A DNA stretch of 35,727 nt from Actinomycetes bacterium (lineage in GTDB: Bacteria > Actinomycetota > Acidimicrobiia > Acidimicrobiales > Acidimicrobiaceae): the NCBI GenBank assembly GCA_021819725.1, contig JAKAQR010000028.1, positions 1 to 35,727 on the forward strand, read 5' to 3'. This document shows positions 16,776 through 24,965 of the stretch, piece by piece (the first letter of the stretch is position 1; each line of letters starts with the position of its first letter). Under the pieces are notes generated by a model that did not search any database, was not told the DNA's origin, and was given only the letters and a program-made list of their open reading frames with translations. Both the position numbers and the translations under genes were made by a program.

Positions 16776-18235
16776 GGTCGCACCTTTACTGTTGCCGAGA
16801 GGTCAGAATCGGCGGATCTCCGTCTTGGAAGCGGTAGGAGCTTTACCAGCTCTCTGTTTTCTGCTGGATCGAGAACGCTGTGTTGGACGCATGCTGGCAC
16901 AATTTCCCCAGTCTCGGGGTGGGCCATTGCGTAGAAGCAGGACTGGAGTCTCTCTTGAGTCTCCAGAATGTGTGGGTCGGTGCTCATCTCCCCTCGCTTG
17001 AGCATTTCCCAGGCAGGCTGGACGTCTTCAGCATTCATGAAGCGATGCATGACGAACGTCATTGGACGCACCTCGTGCTGCAGGAGGGCCCGAACTACGA
17101 CGAGTACTCCGCCAGATTGATGGATCCGGAGCCATAGCCAACGAATGCCAACGAGTACCAAGTGTGGGTGGCAGACAACGACTCTTCCAAGTCTTGGAAG
17201 TAGCAGAGAGATTGGCGCTCCCCAATGAACGCCACCGAGGTATCGGTAAAATTCATCCCGAGTTTGTAGATCATCGGCATCGTCTTCGTCGAGAACGGGA
17301 AACCAGCGCTTACCGAGATAGTACCCGAAAGCTGACCGATTGCAGCGTTCATCGCCAGTTTGAAACACTCGAAACGGCAGTCGAACTCCCGCGCCGGCTT
17401 CAATTTGAGTCCAGACTGAATCGGCGTTCAAGCGAGTGTAGTCCTCTTTCCAACGACGTGGGTTGCCGACAAAGGCTGCCGGTTGGAACGACATCATGTT
17501 AAAGCCCATCGAGTTGCATTCACGGATCAAATCAGGAATCTCGTCGACATTGCCTGGGGTCACCGTCATATTGTGTGCGAGGAAGTACTTCACCCCATAC
17601 TCTCGGCGAAGTCTCTTGAACAGATCGCAAAAGGCCTGACGAAAGGAATTGAGCTCAGTTTCAGAAGTCGGAATACGAAGGCCCCGCCGGCCTCGCATGG
17701 TCGTATCAAAGTGCCCCGCAAATGAAAGTCGTTTGAAACGAGGTTGACCATCACTTCCAATCGCTAGCGCCTTGAGATAGGGGTAGTCCATGTCGCCATG
17801 GGTAAAGCTCATTGGCTCTCGGCCGTGTTCACGCATGATCTGCAACGCCTTGGCGTGATCATTCGGCTCAAGGAGGGTAACTTCGCCTCCGATGAGTTGA
17901 GCGTGAGCATGGGGGCCGCGCTCCGAAGCAAGGTGGGCCATCTGACGCTCGATTTCGGCGAGTGTATGAGGACCGTCGACTCGCACTTGGTTTGCCTCGG
18001 CTGAGTGATAGCACGGAGTACACGCAAAATTGCAGCGCGGGAATACGCCGTGGGTCCCCTCGCAACCAACAGCCATTCGGCCCAGAGTTTGAGAATCCGT
18101 GCGAATATGACCTGGCAGCGCAGCCCACCTAGCGGCGAGTGCCTCTCTAGTGTCGTCGGCTATCGGCCGAGTTGATCGCTCTACCTCTCTGAACCAGCTT
18201 TTCATTCGGGTCCATTGATGTGTCAGAACTCCCAT
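16772..18235 (-). CDS. Radical SAM enzyme, uncharacterised family
   Basis: A 487-residue radical SAM protein. The cluster cysteines are 68, 72 and 75 (CNFACTPCYH), followed by IGGEVTLL, the GGE motif that holds the SAM amino group. Other Cys-bearing blocks are GDERCNRSAFGYYLG in the middle and ACVQHSVLDPAEN near the C-terminus, which could bind an extra cluster or the substrate. A hydrophobic, Arg-flanked segment lies near 340-375. ATG 18235 is chosen because AGAAGG precedes it; ATG 18253 would add six residues without a site. It lacks the look of canonical ArsS as I know it, yet sits where that enzyme would be expected. It overlaps the phosphorylase gene by four bases. Confidence 0.85.
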   Translation of the reverse strand: MGVLTHQWTRMKSWFREVERSTRPIADDTREALAARWAALPGHIRTDSQTLGRMAVGCEGTHGVFPRCNFACTPCYHSAEANQVRVDGPHTLAEIERQMAHLASERGPHAHAQLIGGEVTLLEPNDHAKALQIMREHGREPMSFTHGDMDYPYLKALAIGSDGQPRFKRLSFAGHFDTTMRGRRGLRIPTSETELNSFRQAFCDLFKRLRREYGVKYFLAHNMTVTPGNVDEIPDLIRECNSMGFNMMSFQPAAFVGNPRRWKEDYTRLNADSVWTQIEAGAGVRLPFRVFQTGDERCNRSAFGYYLGKRWFPVLDEDDADDLQTRDEFYRYLGGVHWGAPISLLLPRLGRVVVCHPHLVLVGIRWLWLRIHQSGGVLVVVRALLQHEVRPMTFVMHRFMNAEDVQPAWEMLKRGEMSTDPHILETQERLQSCFYAMAHPETGEIVPACVQHSVLDPAENRELVKLLPLPRRRSADSDLSATVKVRP

Positions 18236-18253
18236 AACACCCTTCTCTCCCAT

Positions 18254-18475
18254 GTTGCTCGGTTGTCTCTGCGACCACAGGGCTTAAGTATCGGAAAACG
18301 TAGCAGCAGACTCTCGGGTTGCCCAAGGAGTGGAACCCCCTTGGTTTCGCGAAACTTCCAGGCATTTCTCGTGGTGCCTGCAATTTTGATGGTAAGTTGA
18401 TCGGCAGGCGCTCCGATAGAGTATTCGCGGGTGGCGTGCTCCTTGAGCGGGTTTTGCAGATGATGGATCGCAACG
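18254..18475 (-). other. Gap in the operon holding an unexplained open frame
   Basis: This is the only sizeable gap in the operon. One minus-strand frame stays open from inside the reductase gene through the whole gap to a stop in the radical SAM leader (about 18230). It reads VEQPFELRIAHNVAIHHLQ, KEHATREYSIGAPADQL and GVPLLGQPESLLLRFPIL, with a composition like real protein, but no ATG, GTG or TTG start is visible. It may be a lost small gene, a former extension, or chance. Confidence 0.35.
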
Positions 18476-19939
18476 TTATGAGCGATTCGTAGCTCGAAAG
18501 GCTGTTCTACCGTTGATCTCCATAAAAAACTGAGCTGCTGCCTGGCGAGTACCAGCTGACCAGGAAGGATACGCGTGAACGGTCTGTGCTAAGCGACCAG
18601 TGAACGCACCCAATCGCAATGCAAGAGCGACCTCGTGAATCATCTCTCCGGCCCTCGGCGCTACGATGGTCGCCCCCAGTAGTCGTCCTCCTCCAGCGTT
18701 TCGGAGAAACGTCCGTGGGCCGGCGATCAACTTGATGAAACCTTCGGTGCGGTTGGCGGTTATGGCTCGGTCTACCTCAGACATCGGGAGATAGGCCACT
18801 CTGCCTCCAACGACCACGGCTTCTGTTTCGGTTAATCCTACGCGAGCGACCTCGGGATCGCTAAAGACGACCGAAGGGATAGATGAGGTCTTGAAGGACC
18901 GCCTACCGAGCCTTCCCAAAGGGTTGGTAATGTTGTGGATTGCGACTCTTCCCATTTCGTCAGCAGCGTGGGTCAGTAACAGACGACCGTTGATGTCTCC
19001 GACCGCGTAGACATCTTTGTTGGTGGTTGCAAGACTGCTATCGGTCTTTACAAATCCGCGAGCATCGACGGCAACTCCAGCCGCTTCCAACTCGAGCCCA
19101 TCGGTTCTGGGATGCCGTCCCGTCGCAACGAGCAAGGCCATGGCTCGCAGCACTTCTTTGCCCGCCGACATCCTCAGTTCAATAGGACCATCCGGCATGG
19201 TCTGTTGAATGCTCTCGAGATGCTGGCCAAGGTGTAGATGAATTCCCGCATCGGAGAAGCATCGCCCCAAAACTGCACTCACCTCCGGCTCTTCTCGGGC
19301 TAACAGTCGGGACTCAGCCTCAATGAGGTGGACATCGACACCGAAGCGTCGAAAAGCTTGAGCCATCTCGCACCCAATCGCTCCTCCGCCAAGAATTGCA
19401 ATGGAAGGTGGCAATGCATTCAGCGCGAAAACCGTCTCATTCGTGAGAAAGGGAACTGAACGAAGTCCTGGTACCAAAGGAATGGAAGGCTGAGATCCAG
19501 TGGCGATCACGATTTTCTGGGCTCGGAGTCTTTGCGATCCTACGACAATCTCGTGTGATCCACAGAAACGAGCAAACCCTTCGACCACCTCGACACCTTC
19601 TTTATGAAGCACAATAGCATCCTCGCCTCCCGCGATCTGGGCTATGGTCTCCTGGATTCTGAACGCTGCTTGGCGAAAAGTGTCACCGCGTGACGCCGCC
19701 TCTATGAGGGTTTTCGATGGAACACAACCGGTAAAGGTGCAGTCTCCCCCAAGGGGTGCATCGGAGACGAGAACGGTTTTGAGTCCACGAGCCACGCCAG
19801 CGCGTGCCGCTGCTAGCCCTCCTGCGCCTCCGCCGATAACCGCGAGATCACACACTCTGGCGACCGTTCGACCACTACTTCTCGAGGGTTGTGACTCAGG
19901 AGGCGACCTGACGTCTTCACCGCGAGCTACATCAGTCAT
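18476..19939 (-). CDS. FAD/NAD(P)-dependent disulfide reductase-like enzyme (MerA/Lpd family)
   Basis: A 487-residue flavoprotein of the pyridine nucleotide-disulfide oxidoreductase family. FAD binding is at 34-45 (VIGGGAGGLAAA), the redox disulfide is Cys67/Cys72 in GGDCTFTGCVPSK, the NAD(P) site is AILGGGAIGCEMA, and a second FAD motif is YAVGDINGRLLLTHAA. In dihydrolipoamide dehydrogenase the C-terminal motif is HAHPTLxE with a catalytic His-Glu pair. Here it is HAYPSWSA (from 455), so both are lost (Tyr and Ala), as in branches that do not reduce lipoamide, such as mercuric reductases. It could reduce a metalloid or a thiol adduct in the pathway. It overlaps the anti-sigma gene by eight bases. 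Confidence 0.88.
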   Translation of the reverse strand: MTDVARGEDVRSPPESQPSRSSGRTVARVCDLAVIGGGAGGLAAARAGVARGLKTVLVSDAPLGGDCTFTGCVPSKTLIEAASRGDTFRQAAFRIQETIAQIAGGEDAIVLHKEGVEVVEGFARFCGSHEIVVGSQRLRAQKIVIATGSQPSIPLVPGLRSVPFLTNETVFALNALPPSIAILGGGAIGCEMAQAFRRFGVDVHLIEAESRLLAREEPEVSAVLGRCFSDAGIHLHLGQHLESIQQTMPDGPIELRMSAGKEVLRAMALLVATGRHPRTDGLELEAAGVAVDARGFVKTDSSLATTNKDVYAVGDINGRLLLTHAADEMGRVAIHNITNPLGRLGRRSFKTSSIPSVVFSDPEVARVGLTETEAVVVGGRVAYLPMSEVDRAITANRTEGFIKLIAGPRTFLRNAGGGRLLGATIVAPRAGEMIHEVALALRLGAFTGRLAQTVHAYPSWSAGTRQAAAQFFMEINGRTAFRATNRS

Positions 19940-20222
19940 TGGACTCGTCTTGGCTGGACGCGCCTTCTCGGATCAGCTGATCACTGAAGTTGCGAAGGCG
20001 TTGTACCGTTTGGGGGTCGAGTAACATCTCCTGCTTACTCAAGGCGGTCTTGATCTCCTGGTAGACCTCAGCTTCCAGGCCGCAACGCCGACAATCGTCC
20101 AGATGCCGGGCTACCTGATCAGCCTTTGCATCAGCGAGTACACCGTCAAGATAGTCCTGTAGGACTCTCATTGTTGTAAAGCAGTAGCGTCTCTCGGCAA
20201 TCATCTTCCAAGGCTTGCTCAT
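19932..20222 (-). CDS. Zinc-finger (HC2) anti-sigma factor
   Basis: A small cytoplasmic protein of 96 residues with the zinc-binding motif H-x3-C-x2-C (HLDDCRRC, residues about 40-47), as in ZAS-type anti-sigma factors of the RsrA/ChrR class that hold an ECF sigma factor. No membrane segment follows, so it senses an internal signal; Cys-zinc sites of this type respond to thiol oxidation or metals. The ATG at 20222 overlaps the sigma stop (TGATG) behind AGGAGG, so the two are translated together. A GTG one codon earlier is also possible. Release by oxidants or thiophilic metalloids is inference. Confidence 0.88.
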   Translation of the reverse strand: MSKPWKMIAERRYCFTTMRVLQDYLDGVLADAKADQVARHLDDCRRCGLEAEVYQEIKTALSKQEMLLDPQTVQRLRNFSDQLIREGASSQDESND

Positions 20223-20794
20223 CACATCCTCCTCTTCGGTGCAAGGCCTGCAATTGTCAGCCGTTTGCGAATTCGCATTCTCGCACGGTGGAGCCGACTC
20301 ATAACTGTCCCAATTGGAATCCCAATGATGGCTGCTGTTTCGGCATAGGTGAGTCCATCAATATCAACAAGCTCAATGATTTGACGGTCCTGCTCGCTGA
20401 GCGCAGCTATGCAACGCATGATCTCGGCATCGAATTCTCTAGCGATGACCACCTCTTCGGTCGAGAGAGTCCCGCCACGAGGATCCTCAGCCTCAACTCG
20501 CGATGCCTGGTCAGGGTCGCGAAGCAATTGCGGGCGTCTTCGACGATGCCGTTTTATCTCAGTATTCCGCATGATCGTAAACAACCATGCACGAGGATGT
20601 GCTCCGTCGAAACGTTCAATCGCCTGGTAGGCGCTCAATAGCGTGAGCTGGACCAAGTCTTCAGCGTCGGCTGGATTGCGCGTGATTGAGAGCGCTACAC
20701 GACCAAGAACTTCGATCTCGGGCACTACATAACGAGCAAACGCATAATGTGGGTGTCCACACGCCGTAGTGCTTTCATCAGATTCGAGATCCAT
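20222..20794 (-). CDS. ECF-type RNA polymerase sigma factor
   Basis: A 190-residue sigma-70 family factor with only regions 2 and 4. Region 2 is ADAEDLVQLTLLSAYQAI and HPRAWLFTIMRNTEIKRHRRR; region 4 is LSEQDRQIIELVDIDGLTYAETAAIIGIPIGTVMSRLHRARMR in two overlapping parts, with a clear helix-turn-helix. It heads the nine-gene operon, directly coupled to its anti-sigma gene, so it most likely transcribes its own operon on a signal. ATG 20794 has GGGAGG about 10 bases upstream; the frame is open to 20911, but those residues are outside the fold. An inverted repeat (20823-20836) lies just upstream. Confidence 0.92.
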   Translation of the reverse strand: MDLESDESTTACGHPHYAFARYVVPEIEVLGRVALSITRNPADAEDLVQLTLLSAYQAIERFDGAHPRAWLFTIMRNTEIKRHRRRRPQLLRDPDQASRVEAEDPRGGTLSTEEVVIAREFDAEIMRCIAALSEQDRQIIELVDIDGLTYAETAAIIGIPIGTVMSRLHRARMRIRKRLTIAGLAPKRRM

Positions 20795-20822
20795 GATGAC
20801 GTAACCTCCCAGGTGAACATAG

Positions 20823-20836
20823 TATTCCTTGGAATA
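20823..20836. promoter_or_regulatory. Inverted repeat TATTCC-TT-GGAATA upstream of the sigma gene
   Basis: Perfect 6-bp arms with a 2-base spacer lie 29-42 bases before the sigma-factor start. Position and symmetry fit an operator or part of the promoter region. No regulator is identified. Confidence 0.4.
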
Positions 20837-21341
20837 AAGAAGAACCTTTGGGAATTTCTTGGCCGTGCTAGAACGTGTTGTTATCCGGAGTCTGACTTGC
20901 GGGTTGATCAAGGCGTAAAGGCGTAGTCAGGGATCCTAGCGGCTTGGCCGGGGAGTGATTGTGGTTCCCGGCTCCGTACTTGTCGCCGGACAAGTTGGCG
21001 AGACTATTATTGGGGTCGCGGGTCAGGAACCGTGCTCTTTGATGCCCGTGTGGGCAGTGAGCTATCGAAGGGAGGGCTGGTAAGTCTGTCTGGAATGCGT
21101 GATATCAAGTCTCTGCTGCACCACTGGCTAGTGGAATCGGCTGGTGGCACCGTTGGTAAGGGTTTGAGCCTTTCGTCTAGTGTCGGATGCATGCGACGCC
21201 GCAAGGTCGTGTTGGGTGACCGGGGATCCGCTTGTCATACTTCACGTCGGGCGCTTGGGCGACAGCGAGATCTATTGTGGGGTCGCTCACACGGCGCTAA
21301 GGAACGCCTCAGCGCTCTTGAACCGTTTGGCGTTTTGGCCC
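20837..21341. other. Divergent intergenic region
   Basis: About 500 bases separate the sigma operon and the methyltransferase. Two overlapping plus-strand frames are open (from GTG 21032 and from GTG 21180), but neither has a ribosome-binding site or recognisable motif. The second simply runs into the methyltransferase. Promoters for both directions should lie here. Confidence 0.45.
20978..20995. promoter_or_regulatory. Perfect hairpin in the divergent promoter region
   Basis: ACTTGTC-GCCG-GACAAGT is a 7-bp perfect inverted repeat with a 4-base centre. It lies between the operon and the divergent methyltransferase, and could be an operator shared by both directions. Confidence 0.4.
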
Positions 21342-22136
21342 GTGCCTAATTCGAACCGATTTCAGAGCCATCGATCTTGGAGTGGGTATCTCGATGAGTT
21401 TCACCAGCAGCACCCCGGTATCACCGAGCAGGTTCTCGGCTCGGCAACTGCCGGTGACGGGGTTACGGCTTACCAGTGGCTTGTGTCCTCGATTGTACTT
21501 GGAGATGAACAGTTGGCTCTTGATCTGGCTTGCGGGAGTGGTCCCGTCCAGGCAGCCGTGAAAGGATTCCATTGGATTGGGTTAGATCGTTCCCAGAGCG
21601 AACTCGCGGAAGCGGCCAGATTGTTGTCGAGTTCACTCGTGCGTGGCGATGCTGACCATCAGCCATTCTCCAGTGGAACGTTCGATTTGTTGACGTGTTC
21701 CATGGCCTTGATGCTCTTCAACCCAGTGGAGGCGGTGTTAAGTGAGATTTCTCGGGTCATCAAGGTTGGTGGCATTTTTGCACTCTTGCTGCCAGGGTCG
21801 TTTCCATTGAGTGCCCGCGACCGCATCCGATATGCCCGTCTACTAGCGGCGCTGCACGAGACCCGCCCTGCTTATCCAAACGGTATTCATCTCGGCCGAC
21901 TCCGATCTCATCTAGAGCGACATCATTTCGTTGTCCTTGTTGATGAACGCAGGTGTTTTCGCTACCAGGTGACGACCGAGCGCCATGCTCATACCTTTGT
22001 TGATTCGCTCTACGTGCCATCTATTACCCCCAAGCGTCTGAAGCGTTCCTATGAGGTGGCTATTGGCTGGACCGGTTCTACGATCGGAGTTCCGCTACGC
22101 AGAGTGGTATGTCAGAGGGTGGGAAGTCCCGAATGA
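21342..22136 (+). CDS. Class I SAM-dependent methyltransferase
   Basis: A 264-residue Rossmann-fold methyltransferase. Motif I is LALDLACGSGPVQ (about 58-70), the acidic residue that binds the SAM ribose is in WIGLDRS, motif post-II is VRGDADHQPFSSGTFDLLTC, and VIKVGGIFALLLPG is motif III. The leading SWSGYLDEFHQQHPGITE block resembles methyltransferases found near TIGR04282/04283 loci (from memory). It shows no Cys triad typical of ArsM arsenite methyltransferases, so the target is unknown. Start uncertain: the frame opens at GTG 21180, but 54 leading residues look non-conserved, so GTG 21342 is preferred; neither has a Shine-Dalgarno. It is read away from the sigma operon. Confidence 0.8.
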   Translation: MPNSNRFQSHRSWSGYLDEFHQQHPGITEQVLGSATAGDGVTAYQWLVSSIVLGDEQLALDLACGSGPVQAAVKGFHWIGLDRSQSELAEAARLLSSSLVRGDADHQPFSSGTFDLLTCSMALMLFNPVEAVLSEISRVIKVGGIFALLLPGSFPLSARDRIRYARLLAALHETRPAYPNGIHLGRLRSHLERHHFVVLVDERRCFRYQVTTERHAHTFVDSLYVPSITPKRLKRSYEVAIGWTGSTIGVPLRRVVCQRVGSPE

Positions 22137-22324
22137 CAAACATAACCCTGCCGCCTTCGTTGTTGTCACGGGACCCGATGCTGCCGAGGAATCCAACAAC
22201 GTTTTACATAGGTGTTGAATATCCTCAGGTCATGGATTTGGAGACGGGTTTGCGGAAGACGTCGGAAAGCTTATTACCGGCTTTGCTGTCAATGGTGTTG
22301 GCCAGCCTGATTGGGATACACTAG
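22133..22324 (+). CDS. Small hypothetical protein coupled to the methyltransferase
   Basis: A 63-residue frame starting at ATG 22133 in an ATGA overlap with the methyltransferase stop; a second ATG in frame at 22109 has GGGTGG nearby. The product ends in a hydrophobic helix (SLLPALLSMVLASLIGIH). No family recognised. The coupling supports a real gene, but it could be the 5' remnant of a longer one, since the sequence after it has no coding character. Confidence 0.45.
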   Translation: MTNITLPPSLLSRDPMLPRNPTTFYIGVEYPQVMDLETGLRKTSESLLPALLSMVLASLIGIH

Positions 22325-22649
22325 TGCTTAAATATTGATCGCCAATCGTCGTGAACTCGGCCCACGAACGGTTGTGAATCCGAGGATACTCGGCATGGTT
22401 ACATCGAACATCCGAAGCAACTGAGCAATGTCGTTACGATATTGCTGGAGCACATAGTTGAGGCGAATTGCTCCTCTGACTCAGTCCATATGGAGTACTC
22501 GATGTTCCTCGTTAGGTGGTTAATTCCCGTCTTGTCACCACACAAATCCTTCTTGGAAATTCTATAGAAGATTTATTGTACCTATCAATGACCTCCAGGA
22601 GCTGGCGCCATCCGGACTCCAGGAGTTAGGGTTGATCAGTTTCCGGGTC
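22325..22649. other. AT-richer intergenic stretch
   Basis: I see no gene, repeat or clear signal here. Base composition is lower in GC than in the neighbouring genes. Confidence 0.4.
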
Positions 22650-23120
22650 ATGAGTGATTAGCCCCGGGTTCTTGGAGGTCGATAGCGACGCCTAACAGAA
22701 CCGTACCACCCTTCTGGTATCTTCTGTGAAGGCTGGTTCCCTCTTCCCTGAAGTAGGCCCAGTTGACTTCGACCGCGCCGGTGAGGTAGTCGCGGTCTGG
22801 AGGTACGAGCGCTGAGCGAACCCGGTGCCATCGTGCACATCCAATCTGACGGGGGCTCAGCTCAACCGCTCGCTGCATGCTGAGAACCGGGATGCCGTCC
22901 TCCCAGCTCGAATAAGGTCTGCTGTAGCTGCTACGTGCCTTAAACAGTCTGCATGACCAGGCGCTTGGATTCTGGTATCGCGGAGAGACAAGACAGGATG
23001 GCTAACACAGTCGAGCCAGATTGTCCACGTCGGTGGCAGAGTACGACTTGATCTTGCCACCGAATGCCGGTTGCGTAACCCGTCGCGGTGATGTTGGTCC
23101 CCTCCGGGTACGAGGGGCTT
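22650..23120 (-). pseudogene. IS1595-like transposase remnant
   Basis: On the minus strand, 22878 down to 22650 reads AVELSPRQIGCARWHRVRS, then DRDYLTGAVEVNWAYF and KGGTVLLGVAIDLQEPG. This follows the ISXO2-like transposase domain of IS1595 elements (VS-x-TAWR-LHR-R, then GxVEVDE-Y, then VAVE). The catalytic Asp-Glu pair of VEVDE has become VEVNW, so it is dead. Upstream to about 23120 the frame is broken by stops and shifts, and the zinc-ribbon head is no longer recognisable. Confidence 0.6.
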
Positions 23121-23360
23121 TCCAGTGGATACTCCGTGGGTTGAGCAATACCTTTGTATATCTTCGAGACCCAAAGCGACGGTGACCTGCTGCGTGCTGT
23201 GCACTTCAGACCAATTTGAAAGACCGAAGAAATTGGAATGGTTACGCTCTCGAACGGGTTTCTCGTCCAATCTCATTCGTGAGGGAAGTGGAATTTGCAG
23301 TCCATTTAGGATGATCTACTTCGTGCGGTCATGTCTTTGTTCAACAAGGAGAGTATATTT

Positions 23361-24173
23361 ATGAAAAACGTTACACAACCAACTTCCCCTATTAGTCTTT
23401 TGACAGTGGGTAGGCTACTTTGGAAACCCGGAATTATTGCAGGGGTTATTGGAGGAATGATGCTTGCCATTGTGATGATGATCACTATGGGAGTAGAAGG
23501 ATCAGGCTTTCTTAGTCCACTAAATCTCGGTCTTGCGTCCTTTGTCTACACGATCGTTCCTCCTATATCAATGTTTCCTGCTCTCATGGGGGCTATGGGC
23601 ATTAAGCTTCCTAGCTCAGTCATGTCTCAACTCACCCCCGCACTACGTAGTGGCCATATTAGTAGTGCGATGGCGCACCATCTCGGATTGATGCTCATCG
23701 CTATGCACGTGCCCGCGGCGAAAGTTCAGATGATCGGTGAATTGATGACGGGACACGCCACAAACTCCACTGTCACCAGTATCCTGTCTAGCCTGAGTCT
23801 CTCGGCTCGCAATGCAGTTATGAGTGCTATGCCCGTAACAGCTGGGCACCTCGTAACCGGGGCTATGTTGCATCTGGTTATGTCAGCAATCTTTGGAGTT
23901 GCTATTTTCGGAGTGATCGCACTGGCTAGCTGGTATAGGCTTCCCGGGATGCGAAGTATATTCGGCATCATCGGTGCTGGGATTCTCGGTGGTGCGGTGA
24001 TATATGTTGTAAATATGTATATCGTTCTTCCTGCGATCAATCCGATGATGGGGTTGGTGCCTCCGCTCGCATTCTTCATTGCTCATCTTGTCTTTGGTAT
24101 GGTAGTTGGACTAGGTGCTGCTGTAACATTCCGCTCGCGAAAGTTGAAAGGCATTTTGCAAAACGCAGGATGA
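23361..24173 (+). CDS. Polytopic membrane protein of unknown function
   Basis: A 270-residue hydrophobic protein with about six membrane segments: near 22-42 (GIIAGVIGGMMLAIVMMITMG), 50-70, 108-122, 160-190 (GHLVTGAMLHLVMSAIFGVA), 205-225 and 235-260. It is unusually rich in Met and Gly, and has several His-Met pairs in or near helices (MAHHLGLMLIAMHVP, MTGHA, MLHLVM). That could mean metal binding, but no family was recognised. ATG 23361 has AAGGAGAG eight bases upstream, a strong site, so the upstream in-frame start at 23331 is rejected. It is flanked by non-coding DNA, with no operon. Confidence 0.7.
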   Translation: MKNVTQPTSPISLLTVGRLLWKPGIIAGVIGGMMLAIVMMITMGVEGSGFLSPLNLGLASFVYTIVPPISMFPALMGAMGIKLPSSVMSQLTPALRSGHISSAMAHHLGLMLIAMHVPAAKVQMIGELMTGHATNSTVTSILSSLSLSARNAVMSAMPVTAGHLVTGAMLHLVMSAIFGVAIFGVIALASWYRLPGMRSIFGIIGAGILGGAVIYVVNMYIVLPAINPMMGLVPPLAFFIAHLVFGMVVGLGAAVTFRSRKLKGILQNAG

Positions 24174-24545
24174 GAAACGGTGTTGCGCTCTAGTCGCCGC
24201 ACTGTTGCAAGTTACTTTGTGAAGTTGATGATCAATGATACGGCATCGTTGGATATTCGGGATTATACGGATGCAGGGAAGTAATTGGACGCTCGTGGAC
24301 CACGCAGTGGTGATGGAAGAGGTCAGGCATTGCCTCCGGTCTGGTTTGTGGGGGAGAGTGAAGTTCGCTCCCTGTCGCACCGATCAAGCATCCGGGTCTA
24401 ACGCTTGTGTCCTTCAAGCGATGAGAAGATCCCTTTATGTCGGGTCTATGAGATGGAGGAGTCGCTGCGGGTGAGTATCGCTGCGGAACCGGCCACTAAC
24501 GAGGTGAATCAGATACGGTGTCATTCATAGCGGGAGGTGTTCTGC
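24174..24545. other. Intergenic stretch
   Basis: No supported gene. Short frames on both strands lack ribosome-binding sites and motifs. Confidence 0.4.
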
Positions 24546-24692
24546 ATGCAGGTATTGCCAGCTTTGATTCAACTCTTGAAGATCATTAGTGTGCAATTGA
24601 GGCGGATCGGTTATGTTTGTACGCCTCGTCACATCTACGAGACAGTTGAAGGAGTCAGCTTTGATATTCGCTTAGTCATTGCTCAGTTGTAG
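24546..24692 (+). CDS. Possible small protein (48 residues)
   Basis: ATG 24546 is preceded by GGGAGG at 24532-24537, eight bases away, one of the better ribosome-binding sites in the window. The product begins MQVLPALIQLLKIISVQLRR, is amphipathic and basic in its first half, and ends at TAG 24692. No family is recognised. Its size means chance cannot be excluded. Confidence 0.35.
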   Translation: MQVLPALIQLLKIISVQLRRIGYVCTPRHIYETVEGVSFDIRLVIAQL

Positions 24693-24965
24693 GGGTTTAC
24701 GTCGACACAATGACTTTGGCAATTGGGAACAAGTGGTTTGGACAAAGTAACTGGGAGCTACATAACCCTCGACGGCCTGCTTGTTCATTGGATTACACGA
24801 TATGTCGTAAGAAGTAGGGTATGGAGTAGTAACTTAAGGATATCGTTAGAACAACACAACACAACTCAATGGCTGGGCGTATAACCTGACAACGATGTGT
24901 GCTTACTTCGGTAGGCTGCTAGTTGTTATAAGCACAATATATTCAATAGTTAAGGAGAAATTCAC

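Noticed and set aside
21032..21349. 105-codon frame before the methyltransferase
   Set aside because: The ribosome-binding site is weak, the C-terminal half is Arg-rich and unlike protein, and it overlaps the methyltransferase start.
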